64,000 nucleotides of DNA from Monarcha castaneiventris obscurior. Its lineage: Eukaryota; Chordata; Aves; Passeriformes; Monarchidae. The DNA is taken from positions 35,300,501 to 35,364,500 of the forward strand of contig JAMPIT010000230.1 in NCBI GenBank assembly GCA_026261815.1. The letters are read 5' to 3'. The notes under the pieces were generated by a model. That model was not told where the DNA came from, made no database searches, and saw nothing but the letters and a program-made list of their open reading frames with translations. Positions 47,536 to 61,480 of the stretch are shown piece by piece. Position numbers and translations under genes: made by a program. Position 1 is the first letter of the stretch; the number at the start of each line of letters is the position of its first letter.

Positions 47536-50500
47536 TTCCTCTAGATTTCACACCAAGTATAAAAATAATAGGCCTTAGCCCATTTTTCTCAATGCTTGTA
47601 CAAGCCATCACTGGTACAATTATGGCAGCAGTGTATTCAAAAGCCTGGGTAAGTACAAGCAGATTGCAGTAACATCCTATTAGGTTATCTTTCAACATAT
47701 GTCAGAGCTAAATAGAGTTGAAAGTTCATCAAAACAGATTTCTCCAGACTGACCAGAATTAGGTCCATATCGCTACCCTACTTACGAAGCACTGACATTG
47801 TAATTACTTCAGGCACCCATCTGGCACAAATCACAACATGATTTCATTTCAGATGGTCTCAGCTTTGTTTTTATCTCAGCTAGACTGTGCCACAAATGTG
47901 TGAATCTCATAATTTACAACAGGAAAGCATACAATAGTGATTTCTGGCTCATGACTCTGAAAAGCCCTGGCAATCGCTAATGTCAGGAGATTTACTTTAA
48001 AATTCAAACCATGTTTTAATTGACAGCGAATTGGACCTGTAATTCTTTGGTTGCTCTTCAATGACCTCACCATAGCTTATAGGTTTTTCATATTTATTGG
48101 TAACAATCAGCACGTTGCTTGGTAGATGTCAAATTCTGGTTGAATTTAATCCAAAAGGCTGAAGTTCTTGTTTCTCTAAATTAGGTCAAACAATCTAAAA
48201 TATTGCAGTGCATTTAGGTTTTTATTTTTTCAAGTTTTTCCACAGGGAGATTATTATAGTTTTTAAATTTATTATTTTGAAGGATTGGGGAAAAAGAAAA
48301 AAAAAATAAAAGCAAGCAATTCTTGAATTACAGACTCTGTAAGGAAAACATTTGATCTTGAATTCAAAATTTTACCTCGTTTTTACTCAAAGGTGTTAGC
48401 TTTCTGACAACTCAGGATAGTAAACCTATACACAATTTTTTTCCTAAAAACCAGACAGTTACCACATGCTCATTTAAAATTTAGAAGGATAATTATTTTA
48501 CTTAAAAAGTCATTTAAATGCAGACATATCTGAGAGGCATTGCAAAGACCCTACAAAATTAGTAGAAGTCATTTGTTTTAAGACATTCAGCGAAACAGGT
48601 CGGATATCTGTAAAAGGCTTTTCCTTTTCTTACAACACAGATTTCTTAAAAATCAGCACACTACAACACACCAGGTTTCCAATGTACATCACACTGCTGA
48701 CCATCATTAACTAATCAGTTAATTACTGTTCCTCACTGTTACGCAGTTGCATTGTGTTTCATGAGCAAGGAAATGGTTATGAGAACAACAAGGAACTCTA
48801 TGGGATGTAAGAACCAAAAGGTGTATTTTCCAAATTTTCATAGACCAACTTTAGCAGTCATCAACAGTTTGAGGCTAGATAAGCTACAAAGAGTCTGTTG
48901 GCCAAATCAGCATTCTAGATCTTTGATCGTCCATGGCAACACAAAAACAAACAAACCAAAAAACCTTCCTGTAGGAAACTCCTTCAATTGAAATACTCCA
49001 TCAACATGAGAGCTGTTTCCTAACCTTGTGCTTGACGTAGTCATTGCCATCTGCTACGATACTGATCTGCAGCTAACTAGTTTTGCTCCGATACATCAAA
49101 TCACGTGAGATTTCCAGATTTGCTAGAACACTAACAGCTTTCATTAGCCTGCACCATGGACTTCTGAGGCCAAAACCAGAAATGAGGTCTTGGTGTTCCC
49201 CAGGGCATTCACAGCCTGGCCAAATAGCCTGTAATAACATGGAGCATGAGAGCAGTGAATTCACTTAGGCCAGGATCTTTGCAAACACAGCTCCACAGCT
49301 CCACTCATTCCTATGAAAGAGAACTAGTTACTGGTAAGACTGAATGAGACCTGGAGGTGACAAGGCTGGATGCTTGTAAGCAACAGCTGTTTCTGTCATA
49401 CATGTCAGATGTATTCTGCTGCAATCTGTGTAGTTATATCTGAGAACCCCTTTAATAGACTTGGGGGGGGGGGGGGGGCAAAGCTAAAGAGATTTTATTG
49501 ATGCTACAAACAATGAAAAAGGGTGTTTCTAAAAGCTAGTCCAGATGGCAGGTGAATCTGGGTCAGAGCTGCATCATATGCTCCCAGCTGGAATCTAGAG
49601 GATAGACGCCAGGAAAAAGTATTCCTTAGTGTAAGTAAGAAAATTATTGCTCTGCCTTTACATAAACAAGTTATTAGGAATTGATGTCATTAGGAGGAAG
49701 CTGCATTTCAGAGAGATGGCCTTAGCATGCTTTTCAAAATATAAATGCTCCTTAACTGAATATAAACAGTAAAACATAAAATTGCAGTAGAGCTGTAGCA
49801 CAATATGCTTGAAGTTCTGACTGGTCATATGTTAGCTCAATAGGTTATAAATCATAAAAGTCAAGTCTCTCCTAGGCAGGAAAATTCTGCAGGACAAATG
49901 TGACAGTTCAGTGATCTCTAATTGTCCTCCTGTCCTCATCACAACCCACAGTGCTTAGTTTTCTAGAAATGTTCATCATCATTAGAGTCTCCTCAAGAGT
50001 TATTTCAGTGTTTCCCTAAATGCCCTTCCTGCATGACCCAGTCTGTTTCAAGGTACTTGCCTCAGCTAATGCACTCTCTTGACCTTCTCCTGGTATTTAT
50101 TCTAGAGATCAAAACCACATCTTCTTTACCCTTTATCACTCCTTAGAGATGTCTCAGATTCTCAGCAGCTATTTAAGACTTTTCTCCATAATGGCCATGC
50201 TACTCTGAACTCTCTGAAGACACTCTAAACAAAACTATTTTTTTCAGTTCAAGTCTCCATATCAGCATCAATAAATGGTCCATGTAGTTTTCCTCCCTTT
50301 TGTATCAGATGACTTTCCTGTGTCATCTTATGAGCACTTGGGTGATTATAAAGTATTTTCAGACAGAGACCTGGTGCAATAACTGGCATGCTCTGTATTG
50401 AAAGAGTGGGTAATAGAGTACATAATATATTGTGAAACTCCAGAGACAATCACCACAGTGCTCTGAGGCATGCCTTCCAAAGGCTTAAATTGCAAAGGAG

Positions 50501-50918
50501 TAAAAAACATGATATGGCAATGGGAAAAGGAAAATATGGCATAAGCATTGCCTAATGCTCATGCTGTTTTTGCATCTAGGGGATAGTGACTTGCTGCCTA
50601 ATGTGGTATGCCTGAAGCAGCCCAAGGGAGTCTACCTATGGCTGCCAAACCTGTATTTTTGTCCCAACCATGCCCTCCTATTCCCTCTCTAGCGCATATC
50701 TGACCATGGTATGAATCATTTCATCTTGCTAGACCAGCAGAAAAACAGGAAAACCTTACTTCCAAGAGAGCTTATTCATCTCCATTTTCAGCTCTTCTCC
50801 AGTCAGCCTCTGTGAGAGATTTCTAATGCCAGGGTGGCCACAGTGCTGGCCAAGCTTACCCTGATGCCCATTTTAAACATTGTTCCCACCTGCTTCAAAC
50901 TTTGCAAATTATCCCAGC
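47536..50918. other. Unique AT-rich stretch between two LTRs
   Basis: No gene or transposon recognised. A run of 16 G lies at 49,463-49,478. Open frames are short. Nothing indicates that the two LTRs flanking this stretch belong to one provirus: they are in opposite orientations and differ in age. Confidence 0.55.
49463..49478 (+). repeat. Run of 16 guanines
   Basis: Sixteen consecutive G bases in otherwise AT-rich DNA. On the plus strand this could form an intramolecular G-quadruplex. Runs of this kind are also frequent sites of sequencing and assembly length error. Confidence 0.9.
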
Positions 50919-51972
50919 TGTGGTGGGATGACACTGGCTTGATGCCAGCTCCCCACCAAAGCTGCTCTATCACTCCTCAGCTGGACAGGGGAGAAAAAAA
51001 TATATCAAAAGGATCACTGATTGAGATAAGGACAGGGAGAGATCACTCACCAATTACTGTCACGGTCATAACAGATTCAGCTCAGGGAAATTAACTAATT
51101 TATTATCAATAAGGTCAGAGTAGGAAAATGCAAAATAAAACCAATTTTAAAACATCTTCCACCCAGCCCTGCCTTCTTCCCAGGCTCAATTCCACTCCAC
51201 ATTTTCTCAACCACAGGAGGATGTGGAATAGGAGCTGTGGTCAATCCACCACACAATATCGCTGCCACTCCTTCCTCCACAGCCAGGACTCCTCACACTC
51301 TTCCCCTGCTCCAGCGTGGGGTCCATCTCATGGCAGACACGAGTCCTTCCCACGGGCTGCAGTTCTTCACAAACTGCTTCAGTGTGGGCCCCTTCCACAG
51401 GATCACAAATCCTGCCAGCAAACCTGATCCAGTGTGGGCTTCTCTCTCCACAGGTCCACAAGTCCTGCCAGGACACTGCTCCAGAGCAGGCTTCCCATGG
51501 GGTCAGAGTCTACTCCAGGGACATCCACCTGCTCTGGTGTGGGTTCATCCATGGGGGCTGCATGGGGATCTCTGCATCCCCCGTGGATCCCCATGGGCTG
51601 CAGGGGCACAGCTGCCTCACCATGGTCTGCACCATGGGCTTCAGGGGAGTCTCAGCTCTGGCACCTGGAGCACCTCCTGCCCCTCCTTCTCCACTGACCT
51701 TGGTGTCCACAGAGTTGTTTCACATATTCTCACTTCTCTCTCTGGCTGCTGTTGCCATTGTGCAGCAGGGGTTTTTCCCTTGATAAATCTGTTACTCCAG
51801 AGGCATTGCTGCCGTCTCTGACTGGCTCAGCCTTGGCCAGCTGCACGTCTATCTTGGAACTGGCTGGCATGGGCTCTATCAAACACAGGGCAAGCTTGTG
51901 GCAGCTTCTCATAGAAGAGTAGCCTCGTAGCCCCTCCCTGCTAACAAGACCTTGACACGCAAACCAAATATA
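50919..51972 (-). mobile_element. Solo LTR of an avian ERV (ERVL-like), 1,054 bp
   Basis: On the minus strand the element runs from 51,972 (TATATTTGGTTTGCGTGTCA) to 50,919 (ending CCACA). It is flanked by an exact 5-bp duplication CCAGC (50,914-50,918 and 51,973-51,977). The first dinucleotide is TA where retroviral LTRs have TG, a single G-to-A change. The interior has repeated phrases of the type 'CCAGTGTGGGCTTC' and 'CATGGGCTGCAGG', and on the sense strand an AATAAA within TTATTGATAATAAATTAG (51,097-51,114). I recall this as a common long LTR in bird genomes, probably of the ERVL (class III) group, for which 5-bp duplications fit. No internal retroviral sequence remains. The 194-, 155- and 87-codon plus frames inside it are compositional. 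Confidence 0.85.
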
Positions 51973-51977
51973 CCAGC

Positions 51978-54900
51978 CCTCGCTATTATTTCAGTCATCC
52001 CTGGGAAACTTCAGTTTTTAATGCAAGTGCAAGGAACAAAATAAGAGGAAAAAATTCTTGCTTGCTCTCCTCTGTGTTTGAAGAGTAGGGATGTCCACTC
52101 AGTCCACTATCTTAACAGGATTGCTGCCCAGCAGTGCCAGAGATTATGCATAATCGGCATGTTTAAGCTGCTTCCATTGGCATATCTAGAACCAAGCACT
52201 GGGAAAAGAAGACATTTGGCCTAAATCTGCCTTTAGGACACAATGAACTTACTGCATCTAAGACACATGTTGCAGGCAACATGGTGCTTTTCTCCTATGA
52301 GCCTGCTTTTAGACTTGAACTTCATCAAACACTACAGGCACCAAGGCAGCCTGTATTCTGACGGCCTCCCGGTGGTACTTTCTTTGCTTGCTCCCTTGCC
52401 TGCTTGTTTGTTTTGAAGTAGCCCTAGTCCTTTAGTGCATTCCTCCATTCATGCTTCCAGATTTGCCAAGAATTCTGCATTTCAGTGTTAACACTCCCAG
52501 AACACATTTTGTCACTCTCAAGAGAGTCTAGGGCCCCTGGACTACTATAGGTATGAACAGAGAAGTAAAAAGCATGGCAATTTTGAAATGTTGTGATTTC
52601 AGCTGCATTACAAGAATTACAATAGCAAGGGCGCAAAAGTGGCCATTTAGCCACACTGAAACAGTGAATGACATCAGGAGAAATAGCAGGCACACAAACT
52701 AACTCAGGTGTAAAGTTATCTCATCTGGGTTAAGAGAAAAACTGCCTGAAGTGGGAGAGTTATTCTGGATACAAGCTTTCTCCTCAAAGTAGGAACTTTC
52801 TGGAAGACAGTTGTTCTACTCCCTGGCTGGACTGTTTTGAAATAAAAGGCAAATGCAATCTATACATATAGTTATTTCATTCAGTTAAAGACAGAGGCCC
52901 AAAATAGACTAAAAATAGGGCATCTTTGAGTACATGCTGAATTTCCCTGCAAGTAAATATACACAGGGTCAAAAAGGAAATTCAATGAATGTTCATCTGT
53001 TGTATCTGCATCCTTTTTGAAATCACACATTGTGTCTGTTTAATTTTTAAATGTTATTGTTGCACAAGATCTACACAAAACCTACAAACACTATCAAACA
53101 CACAATACATTTAAGAGAAAAAAAATTAATACATTTGTTCCTTTAGACATATTATCCTTGACTGCCATCTCTAAGTGTGGGCAAGGGTCAAACAGAAGTG
53201 TATTTTTGTTTTCCATCTATCTCAATAAGGCCCTTTCTATCAAATGCCTCCTATTAATCCAAGGTGTGAGTGCTAGGCATAATTTGGTCCTTCAAACTTT
53301 GCATTTTGATAACTTTTAGTCAGAATCCACATGAAAAGATGTAATTACAAGGCACTGTAATAGCTCTGGTAGCACTGTACATCAATGCTGGAAATCAGGA
53401 AAACCCCATTACCAGCTTAGAACTTTGCCAAACTTTGATTGCAAGGACTTTTTTTTTTGTTCAATGTCTGTCCCAGGTGGAATTTTCTGGGGACATGGCT
53501 AAAGACTTTTTGGTAAAATTAGACTAAGAAGACATATTTTTTGCCCACAAATCTGGAAAAGATTACTGGATGTGAATGGCTTAGAAGATAGGGAGTGGGA
53601 TAAGCAAATACAGTGGGGTGCTGAAAATGTTAAGCCTGGGACAACCTGGAGAAGGAAATTCTATCAGGGAACCAGGAAAAGTGGAAATAAGAGGCTGAGA
53701 CATACACATAAAAGATTGGAATTAATTACTTCCACGTGTTGCCTGCTTTATGGCAGCGCCATGGACTGCAAGAGGCAATACAGGATCCAATTCATCTAAC
53801 CCACTGCCAGTCCCTGTGCTTCTATGTGGCTCTCAAGTACTGTGAGCAGTCCCACTCTGTCAGCCAGGGATCTGCCATTTTAACCTTGACCACTGGTCTT
53901 TTAGGTAGATCTGTTGCCAGTTTTACTCTGCTGTAGCTTCCTGTGTCTCTAAGGACTCTGCTAGCAAACCCCACCATGCACAGTCTTTACACTGGCGCCT
54001 GTTTTGGGGGAATTTCCAGAAGTATCACAGTGTAGCCAACATCGCTGTTTCCACAAAGGTTTGGAACCACTGACACCCTTAGGATTTACTTTGATCTTCC
54101 TTTGGTTTCCCACAAGTGCTACCCTTCCCTTTCATCCTTTGATTTAGAGACAGGCACTGCCTGGCGTGCCCCACACAGCTGCTACAGTAACCCAACATCA
54201 CAGTATTCTACTGCCTCTTCTCCGACTTTTCCTTTCCTTGCAACAAGAACATTACCAGCGACAATATCAACATCTAAGAGTTCCCCTAGTGCCTGGTTCA
54301 ATTTCCTCTGAAACATCCCAAATGCCAGGATAATTACAAAGACATTCTTATTTAGTGATATCTTCTGACAGATACAAAAAGTTCTAGGTGCAGCCCAACT
54401 ATCTCTGTACGAGAATCAGATTTCTGAACTTACAAGAGAAAAACAAACAAACAAAAAAATAAAACCAACACCCCAACACATCTCCCTTTCAGCCTGGACT
54501 GCTCAGTAGGTTTATTTTTCATGAGTACTGACAGTCACTCTGTTCACTAGTCATTCTGTGTTAATTGGGCTATTGAAAGATGCAGGTCTTCCATGGTTTT
54601 CTGTCCTCTAACAGATACTACTAAAACAAGCTGCTCATTTAGTTATCCTAATAGCTTATCGAATGATTTGAAACATGCAACAGTTTCACTGTATCAATTA
54701 CATTTTTCACAAATCATCGTATTCCTACTGGGAGACCTGTCAGTTTCCATAGGCAGAGAAGAGATACCCAAAGAATTTCAGTTCAGGATTCTCATTTGCT
54801 TCCTGGCTTTGATTAAAGAAAAACTAAAATAGTCTCCCTCTGCTGTTTTATTCTGTGATTAGGACATTTGTCAAATACATTTTTCAACTGATGAACTGTA

Positions 54901-57900
54901 ATGATCATTATTGCTGACTGCTGTATATTATACTCATTTTTGCTTTTTTGGTCCAGTTAAATATTTCGTCTTTTCCACATCTCATTTTTAAATATACTAC
55001 ACTCACATTGTGCAGGCTCAGTTGCAGAATGCTCTTCATCTGGAAATAAAACCTCATGTGTGAGGTTTTGCTGTCCTAATTTTACTGTTTTGTTACTCAC
55101 ACTCTTTGCTGTCGCCTTCCTTATCACTGCCATCATATTTATTTCATCACTTTAAAATATTCCACACTTGCTAAAGTAAATTGTTTACTCAATAAGCTAT
55201 TGATAAGCAATTTTGCAAAGTACCAACAATGCTCAAGCCCTACGCATTCAGATTTGGTCACATGCTACCTTTCCTCAGAGTACATATATCTTTCTGCACA
55301 CTCAAAAACCTATTAACTTACCTCAGTAAATTCCTTGGATACCTGTTCCCATTTCTCAAATGCAAATAACCACTACGCAGACATTGCCTATAGGTCCCTG
55401 TACGTTTAAATCATTAAATTCTGCTCTTCACTCACTGCCAGAAAACCACTTATAACTGGTTGAGTCAGGCAGTGCTGCATCCCCTCCCATATGGAGTTGT
55501 GCACATTCTTTTCCACAACAGGCACTCTATTCTTACACGTCAATATTTAATTTATGCATGGTTATAACATATATAAAAAATAAATAATTTAAATATTATA
55601 TAGAATTCAAGTTTTTGTAGGAATTGCGTTGGTTTCAGTAATAATCTCTCAAAAAACTCAGGCAATTTCTTTTCAGCTGACAAAATCTTTACCATCTTTC
55701 ACCTAAACCAGAAAAAGCATAATTCCAAGCTAACTAAAAGTCAGCTACATGCTGGCATGAACAATGATGGTTATCACTTTTGCCTGAATGTTGAATTATA
55801 TGCAACACATCCCCATTTGTTGAACTCCACCTCAGCTTTGCATTTGCCCATACACATTGCAATTCCCTCCTACTACAAGATCTTCTTCTAGCCCACGGAC
55901 CATTTGATGTTATTGTGCACTGGTAGGACCAGCTCAGTCCAAGTGTTCAACTTCAGTGAGGGACAGATGTGATGTTTTACTTCTACATCAAATAATTTGG
56001 CTGTCAAGGCAAACAAAATTAATTCTAAGTGCAGGGGAAAAATTATACTCTCTGAAGTTGAAAAGCTTGCCAAAGGGAAAAGCAGCATTAATAAGGAACT
56101 TGTACTGCTCATTTCCTGCATGCAACTTTTCAATCTGTTTCTCAAAGTTCTGTAAAAACATGTCCAGAGAGAACCAAAAAGGCAGCTGGATGAAACTGTC
56201 AGAAACAATGACCCAATAAAAAAGGTTCTTACCATTTGCCAGTGATGAGCACTAATGCAGTCCTTCCCAACGCCCACAAAATCTGTAGGAATGTCCTAAA
56301 TCAGATTCTCCCTTTCTATGAGCAATTTCCAGGGCTCTCTAACTCGTATGTACCCAAAATAACAAAAACCTCTTCCAACAGCAACATCAAGGAAAACAGC
56401 AGCTTCCACAGTGGACAATCATCACCAGCACTTCTCTGTACATCTCGTGATTGGAGTTTGGGTTTGAAGAGTATAGTTAAGAGCATGGTTTCCTCAGAAT
56501 CTTCTGTTCTATCTCTAAAGTTATACCCAGAAAGTTCACTATGCTTGATCTTCCTGAAGTTATTGGCATAAAACCAAGAGAAAGCAGAGAAAGCATAAAT
56601 GAAAATTACAGGGCTATTATATAAGCAAGTGTGGAATTTGGAGCTCATTGGACTGATAATTTGGACTCTCATTACAATTGTGAAGAAAAAAACTGAATAA
56701 TTTAACACACATGAAAACCATCACAAATTTCTTTAAGAAAAGAAAATTAGCATTTATGTCTCAGCCATATATATATATACTAAAATAATTAGAAAATTCT
56801 GTAGTGTACCAGATGGACATTTGAATACACAGGTGGCAGGAACACCAAATCCTGAAAAGGAAAGGCAAGGGCTTAAGCAGGAGGGGAAAAACACATTTAA
56901 ATTCTTGTCTTTGACAGTGAAGCTCAGATATAACTGAGGTTATGGGAGCTGAATAAAGGGGGAAGAATTTTTGGAACAGTAAAGACATGGAAATTAGTGT
57001 ATCATGAAAAGAAGAATGAGAGAAAGGAAGAAAATACGGCAGTGTATTTAGAGTCTTTTTCTTCCCAAGATTAAGTACAGGCAGATAGGCTACAATGGGA
57101 TAATGCCAAAATTATAAATAAGAATGTAAAAAGTAAAGGAGAGATACAGCCAGGTAAAATTATTTGGGGAAAAAAAAATCTTTATGAAATGAAACATGAC
57201 TGATTACAGCTTTAGTTTGGGCAAAATTGGTTTATTCCTCATGCACTGGTTGCACTTAACCTGGGTAGGCCGGTTGTTTTGTGTACATCTCCAACTTTCT
57301 ATTTTGAACATTTTTACCATTAATTTGACCTGTAAGATTATGCAGAGGATGGCTTAAAAAGCAAAGAGAAAGGATTTTTCCACTTTGATGGGAAGCAAAA
57401 TAGATGCAGAAATTATGCAGCTAACACATATATAAAAAACAGCAAAAAAAAAAAACCCAAATCATGAACAGGCTTTTGCTAAATGCAGCTGTTAAACATA
57501 TTTTCATTCACTTAACTATAAGGTTTTTGTTGACAGCCTTAAAATTTTTCAGGAATGGCTTTATTTAGGAATGAAAATTACTATCCACATGTCAAATATC
57601 TATTATTTTAGCTCTTATTTGGAACAGTATGTTATCAACCTCTGGGGAAACAGAATAATTAGTCAAGTTGACAACAAATTCATTTCCAAAAATATTAGGA
57701 AGCAGGTCACAAATAAGCCTTTTACTTGTCTTTTTTGAGAGGGAAAAAAATAATAAACATCTCACTTGTTAACAGATGCACCTGAAAATGGCCCAAAACT
57801 AGGCAGCTTTATGCTTCAAAGTTATTCACACTTCACAAATAAAATTTTACCTCACCAAGGAATGAGAAGAGAAACAACAATTCTACTTTGTGATAGACTT

Positions 57901-60900
57901 TTATATCAAGATATTTGCTGCCATCCTATCACTGTCAAATCTGATTATAAACCCAGGATCAGCAAGCAGGAGATTAAAGGCTCTTCTGAGAAGATGGAAC
58001 AAATGAAATTGATGAAAACTGTCCAGACTGTGCCAGTTTCACAGGAACAACCATCCAGACGGAGGGACGATCGGAATATTGGAATTACACATATGAGTAC
58101 AATCAGTCTCTCTCTGCCTTTGAAATGTAAATGAAAGCTGCTAGAATTGTTGAATAGAAAGTGCTCACTTTATGTATGTGTATATATATGTGTATATATG
58201 TGTATTATATATGTGTGTTTATATATATATACACATATATGTATATCTATATCTAGTGTAAGTCTCCTCACATTAACCAGCTTTATGGAGCACAGGATCA
58301 GCATTATATTAAATGGAGATCCTTGCTGATCCTTGGGCTTTCTCTGCTCTTATTGGAGAATTTTTTTCTCCATAGGCACTGTATGCATTCAATTCCTGTT
58401 CCATAAGGAAAGGAAGTACTTATTGCTGTGTGGTCTGGCACACAGGTACTTAAGTTGCTCCATGAGCACTAAGGTCATTTGAGTGTTTGTCTAACTGGAG
58501 CTGCTTTTGAGAAGCCACAGACCAAGGGAAAGAACTGGCCAGATACAAAAGACTAGAAGTAAAGGTTTATGTACATAATCTCTATTGGATGGATGGCTGA
58601 ATGATTAAAGAGCAAGATTTTATTACTGAACAAGAAAAAGGAGTGTGTGCCCTCTGACTAGCATCCAACTAAAACAAAATAAGTGACAGTCCACTCTTCC
58701 AGATGCCACAATGAGATTTGCATTTCCCAATTACTTTTTACTGATACTACAGCTAGCCCCCAACTATGTTGTGAATATGCAAGATGAAAACAGATAGCCT
58801 TCAACTGCCTGATGCTCTCTGAGACCATGGTATTTCTGAGCAGGTATAAATCTATTACAGAACATAAAGTTGTCTCAACCCCTACAACCAAACAAAATAA
58901 TACGTTTGAAGTCTCCCCCTTCCAAGAATGACGCCTCAGAGAGAAGGCAGGCACACACAGAAGCACTCCATGCAGTGCCTAATTCTAATTTGGGGGCTAC
59001 ATGGGCCCAAATACGTGCCTGTTCCTTCATGCACAAGAGCAGGTGCAAGTACAATCAGGGCACTGTCTCTTATAGCATGCAAGAGTCTCTCCCAGAAATG
59101 TGCTGGGTGTAGGAGTAGTGGATCATCAGGACAGAGCAAGTCTAATTTCATTCTCTGTGAACTGCAAATGCAATTTCTTTTGCTGCATCCTGGGAAAAGT
59201 ACAGCAGCAAAACTATCCTCCCACAGTGGATTTACTAAAGTGATTTTTTAAAAATGAATGGAAAGAGAGAAAAAGAAACCTTATGCAGAATAAAACTCCA
59301 TTACTTGTATATATTTTCAATTATACTGTCTAAAATGGAAATTCTACTCTGACATCTTAAAAGAATTTATTTTCTTTCAGCTATCAGTAAAGATTAAAAA
59401 AATAAAAGTTCTGGGGGGGTGGGTGGTGTATCACTATACAGAAAGCTAGAATAATCACTTTCCCTGTCCTCCCCATCCTCCCACATTTTCCTTTATGGGT
59501 TATTCTGCTTTTACTGCCTACATTCTTCACCTGAAGTCAAACCCTCTGTTTATGGCATCACAGTGGTTGCCGTGGAGGTTATTACGATGTTCAAAGCCAA
59601 AAGTGATGAGTTCAAGTTTGGAATGAGCAATAGTATCTCATGAAATGCTTCTGAAGGAGTAGGACATATTAAAGAAAAAATTAAAAAGAAACAAAAACAG
59701 AGCACATACATTGAAAACAAATTAATTAACTTCTTAAATGACTGTTTGCCATCAACTCTAATTATCACAACTGTTTTCAGATATATTACTCCAATGGTGA
59801 CAGAGACTAAGTGCTAAAATATACATATGGAAGCGAGCACACAACAGGAACAGGCAGCGCTAACACAGATGGCAGCAGAGTTCCCAGCCACGCTGCTCAG
59901 GAGTGCCTGCTGTGAGTGCTGTCGTCTTCTGTAGCAAAAACATACAAACAGCAAAGTGTGGTAAACACAGACATGCACTGTGCAGTGCTGCTCTGGCAAT
60001 GAAAGCTCTTCATGGCACCCTTCACACCATCCATTTCTCTTTGCCAGATTCAATGCTCTGTAAGTTATGACCAGAGAACACACATTCCTGAAAAAGCTAT
60101 TAGTTCATTGCAATTCCTTCTACTGTATGGAGTGGCTTCACACACCCTTTCTCAAACACAGACACATTTTAAAAAACAACCGTTGAAGTACAAATGCTAA
60201 CTCTCAAGAAAAATGAAAAATATTAGAAATGGGAGAAATCCATCTTGGGATTTGCATCACAAAGTCAACCACTGCCCAATTTTCAAAACTTTGGTAGCAG
60301 ATAGAGTTCTCATTTTTTCCCTACATTTGGAAAATCATAAATTACTTCTATTTACTGAACTAGTTCCTCAATCATCTTTTGCCCCTAGCTTTGACACCTG
60401 AAGTATTACCAGGAGTGTAGGCTTCAAGGAAAACCATTGATCAAAGATTTCTGAATCATACCTGTACTGATAGAAATGCTTTCCCATCTACTTGTTAAAA
60501 ACAAAACGTGCAAAGAGCAGGGGGACAAAGATAAAATCAGATGTCTGATTTAAAGAAAACAAAACAAAAAACAAACACTTGAGGAGAAGAAAAGGAAGAG
60601 AAAAAATCCAAAAATAAGACTTTAATGGCTACAGAGCTCAATGAAAGGCCTTATTAAAATATTATTAAATACAAAAGTGAGTCTCCAAACAATCTTTTAA
60701 CATGAGTGCCTTGAGACTGCTGGTGGACCAATATATCCTATTACATGACTGCAGAATCATTAACAAATTAATTATACCAAATAGCTGAGTTAATTAGGAT
60801 ATGTGAGACAATGACAGTTAATACCAAAAGTTATAATGTGCTTTGTAATGAAAAACAGTGCTCTTTTATATCAGGGAAATATATTACCAGCAAGGTGGTA

Positions 60901-61480
60901 GTACTGCATGCAGGCTATGTTGCATGGAAATTTCTTACATAGGAATATTGATGGAAAATAGTAAAAATCACTTGTAGGCTTGTACAGATGAAGATAGCAG
61001 GACATAAAGATGCAGTGGAGCTGCAGGTTCCTTTCCATAATGACCAGAGACTTCTGTGCTATAATGACACTGGAACATTACTCAGGTTGCCAAAATCTTA
61101 CCTGCACTTCTGATTTAGGCAGATAGTTGAATGGCCAGACAGCTGGCATACTCTTCTGTATTTCTCAAAAAGTTAACTAAGTTCCTAGGTGAACTCAGAT
61201 AAGCGGTTGCAAGCCTAGGAATAATTATAATTCTTTTTATTCAGAACCCTATGGATAATAGCAAATGATTAGCTTTCCATGGTATCTTTTCTGGAACATC
61301 CTAAAACAAGGCAGCTTGCATTCAGATCATCAGTGGAATCATTTTAGTACCCCTTACCCCTGGGCTTATATCTAGGAAGATGGCCATTATCTAGAACTCA
61401 CACTTTTTTAAAGTTATCAGGGTCTCTTCAGCGTTTTGATGTGAAAAAGTAACCAGGTACCAGATTTTGTGCACTCCTTC
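51978..61480. other. Unique stretch, no gene recognised
   Basis: About 9.5 kb without a recognised gene. A (TA/TG)n microsatellite lies at 58,170-58,255, CAAA-like low complexity at about 54,438-54,480, and short A-runs near 57,170 and 57,445. A 50-nt minus-strand segment with good splice borders is at 56,233-56,282. The 122-codon plus frame at 57,766-58,134 is not similar to any family I know. Confidence 0.55.
58170..58255 (+). repeat. (TA/TG)n microsatellite
   Basis: An interrupted dinucleotide tract of TATG, TATATATG and TGTG units turns into a TATATATATACACATA segment. The latter is self-complementary with the preceding TGTGTTTATA portion. Expected to be length-polymorphic. Confidence 0.9.

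Noticed and set aside
51237..51821. 194-codon plus-strand protein
   Set aside because: It lies wholly inside the GC-rich solo LTR, with several overlapping frames equally open; no initiation context or domain.
46797..51972. One provirus with two LTRs
   Set aside because: The two LTRs are in opposite orientations, differ in decay, and no retroviral internal sequence lies between them.
55888..56277. 129-codon hydrophobic minus-strand protein
   Set aside because: The open frame reads across a consensus donor at 56,232 and different frames are open on each side; only the 50-nt segment is kept, as a weak exon lead.
57766..58134. 122-codon plus-strand protein
   Set aside because: No recognisable domain, no promoter or splice context, and it ends just before a microsatellite.
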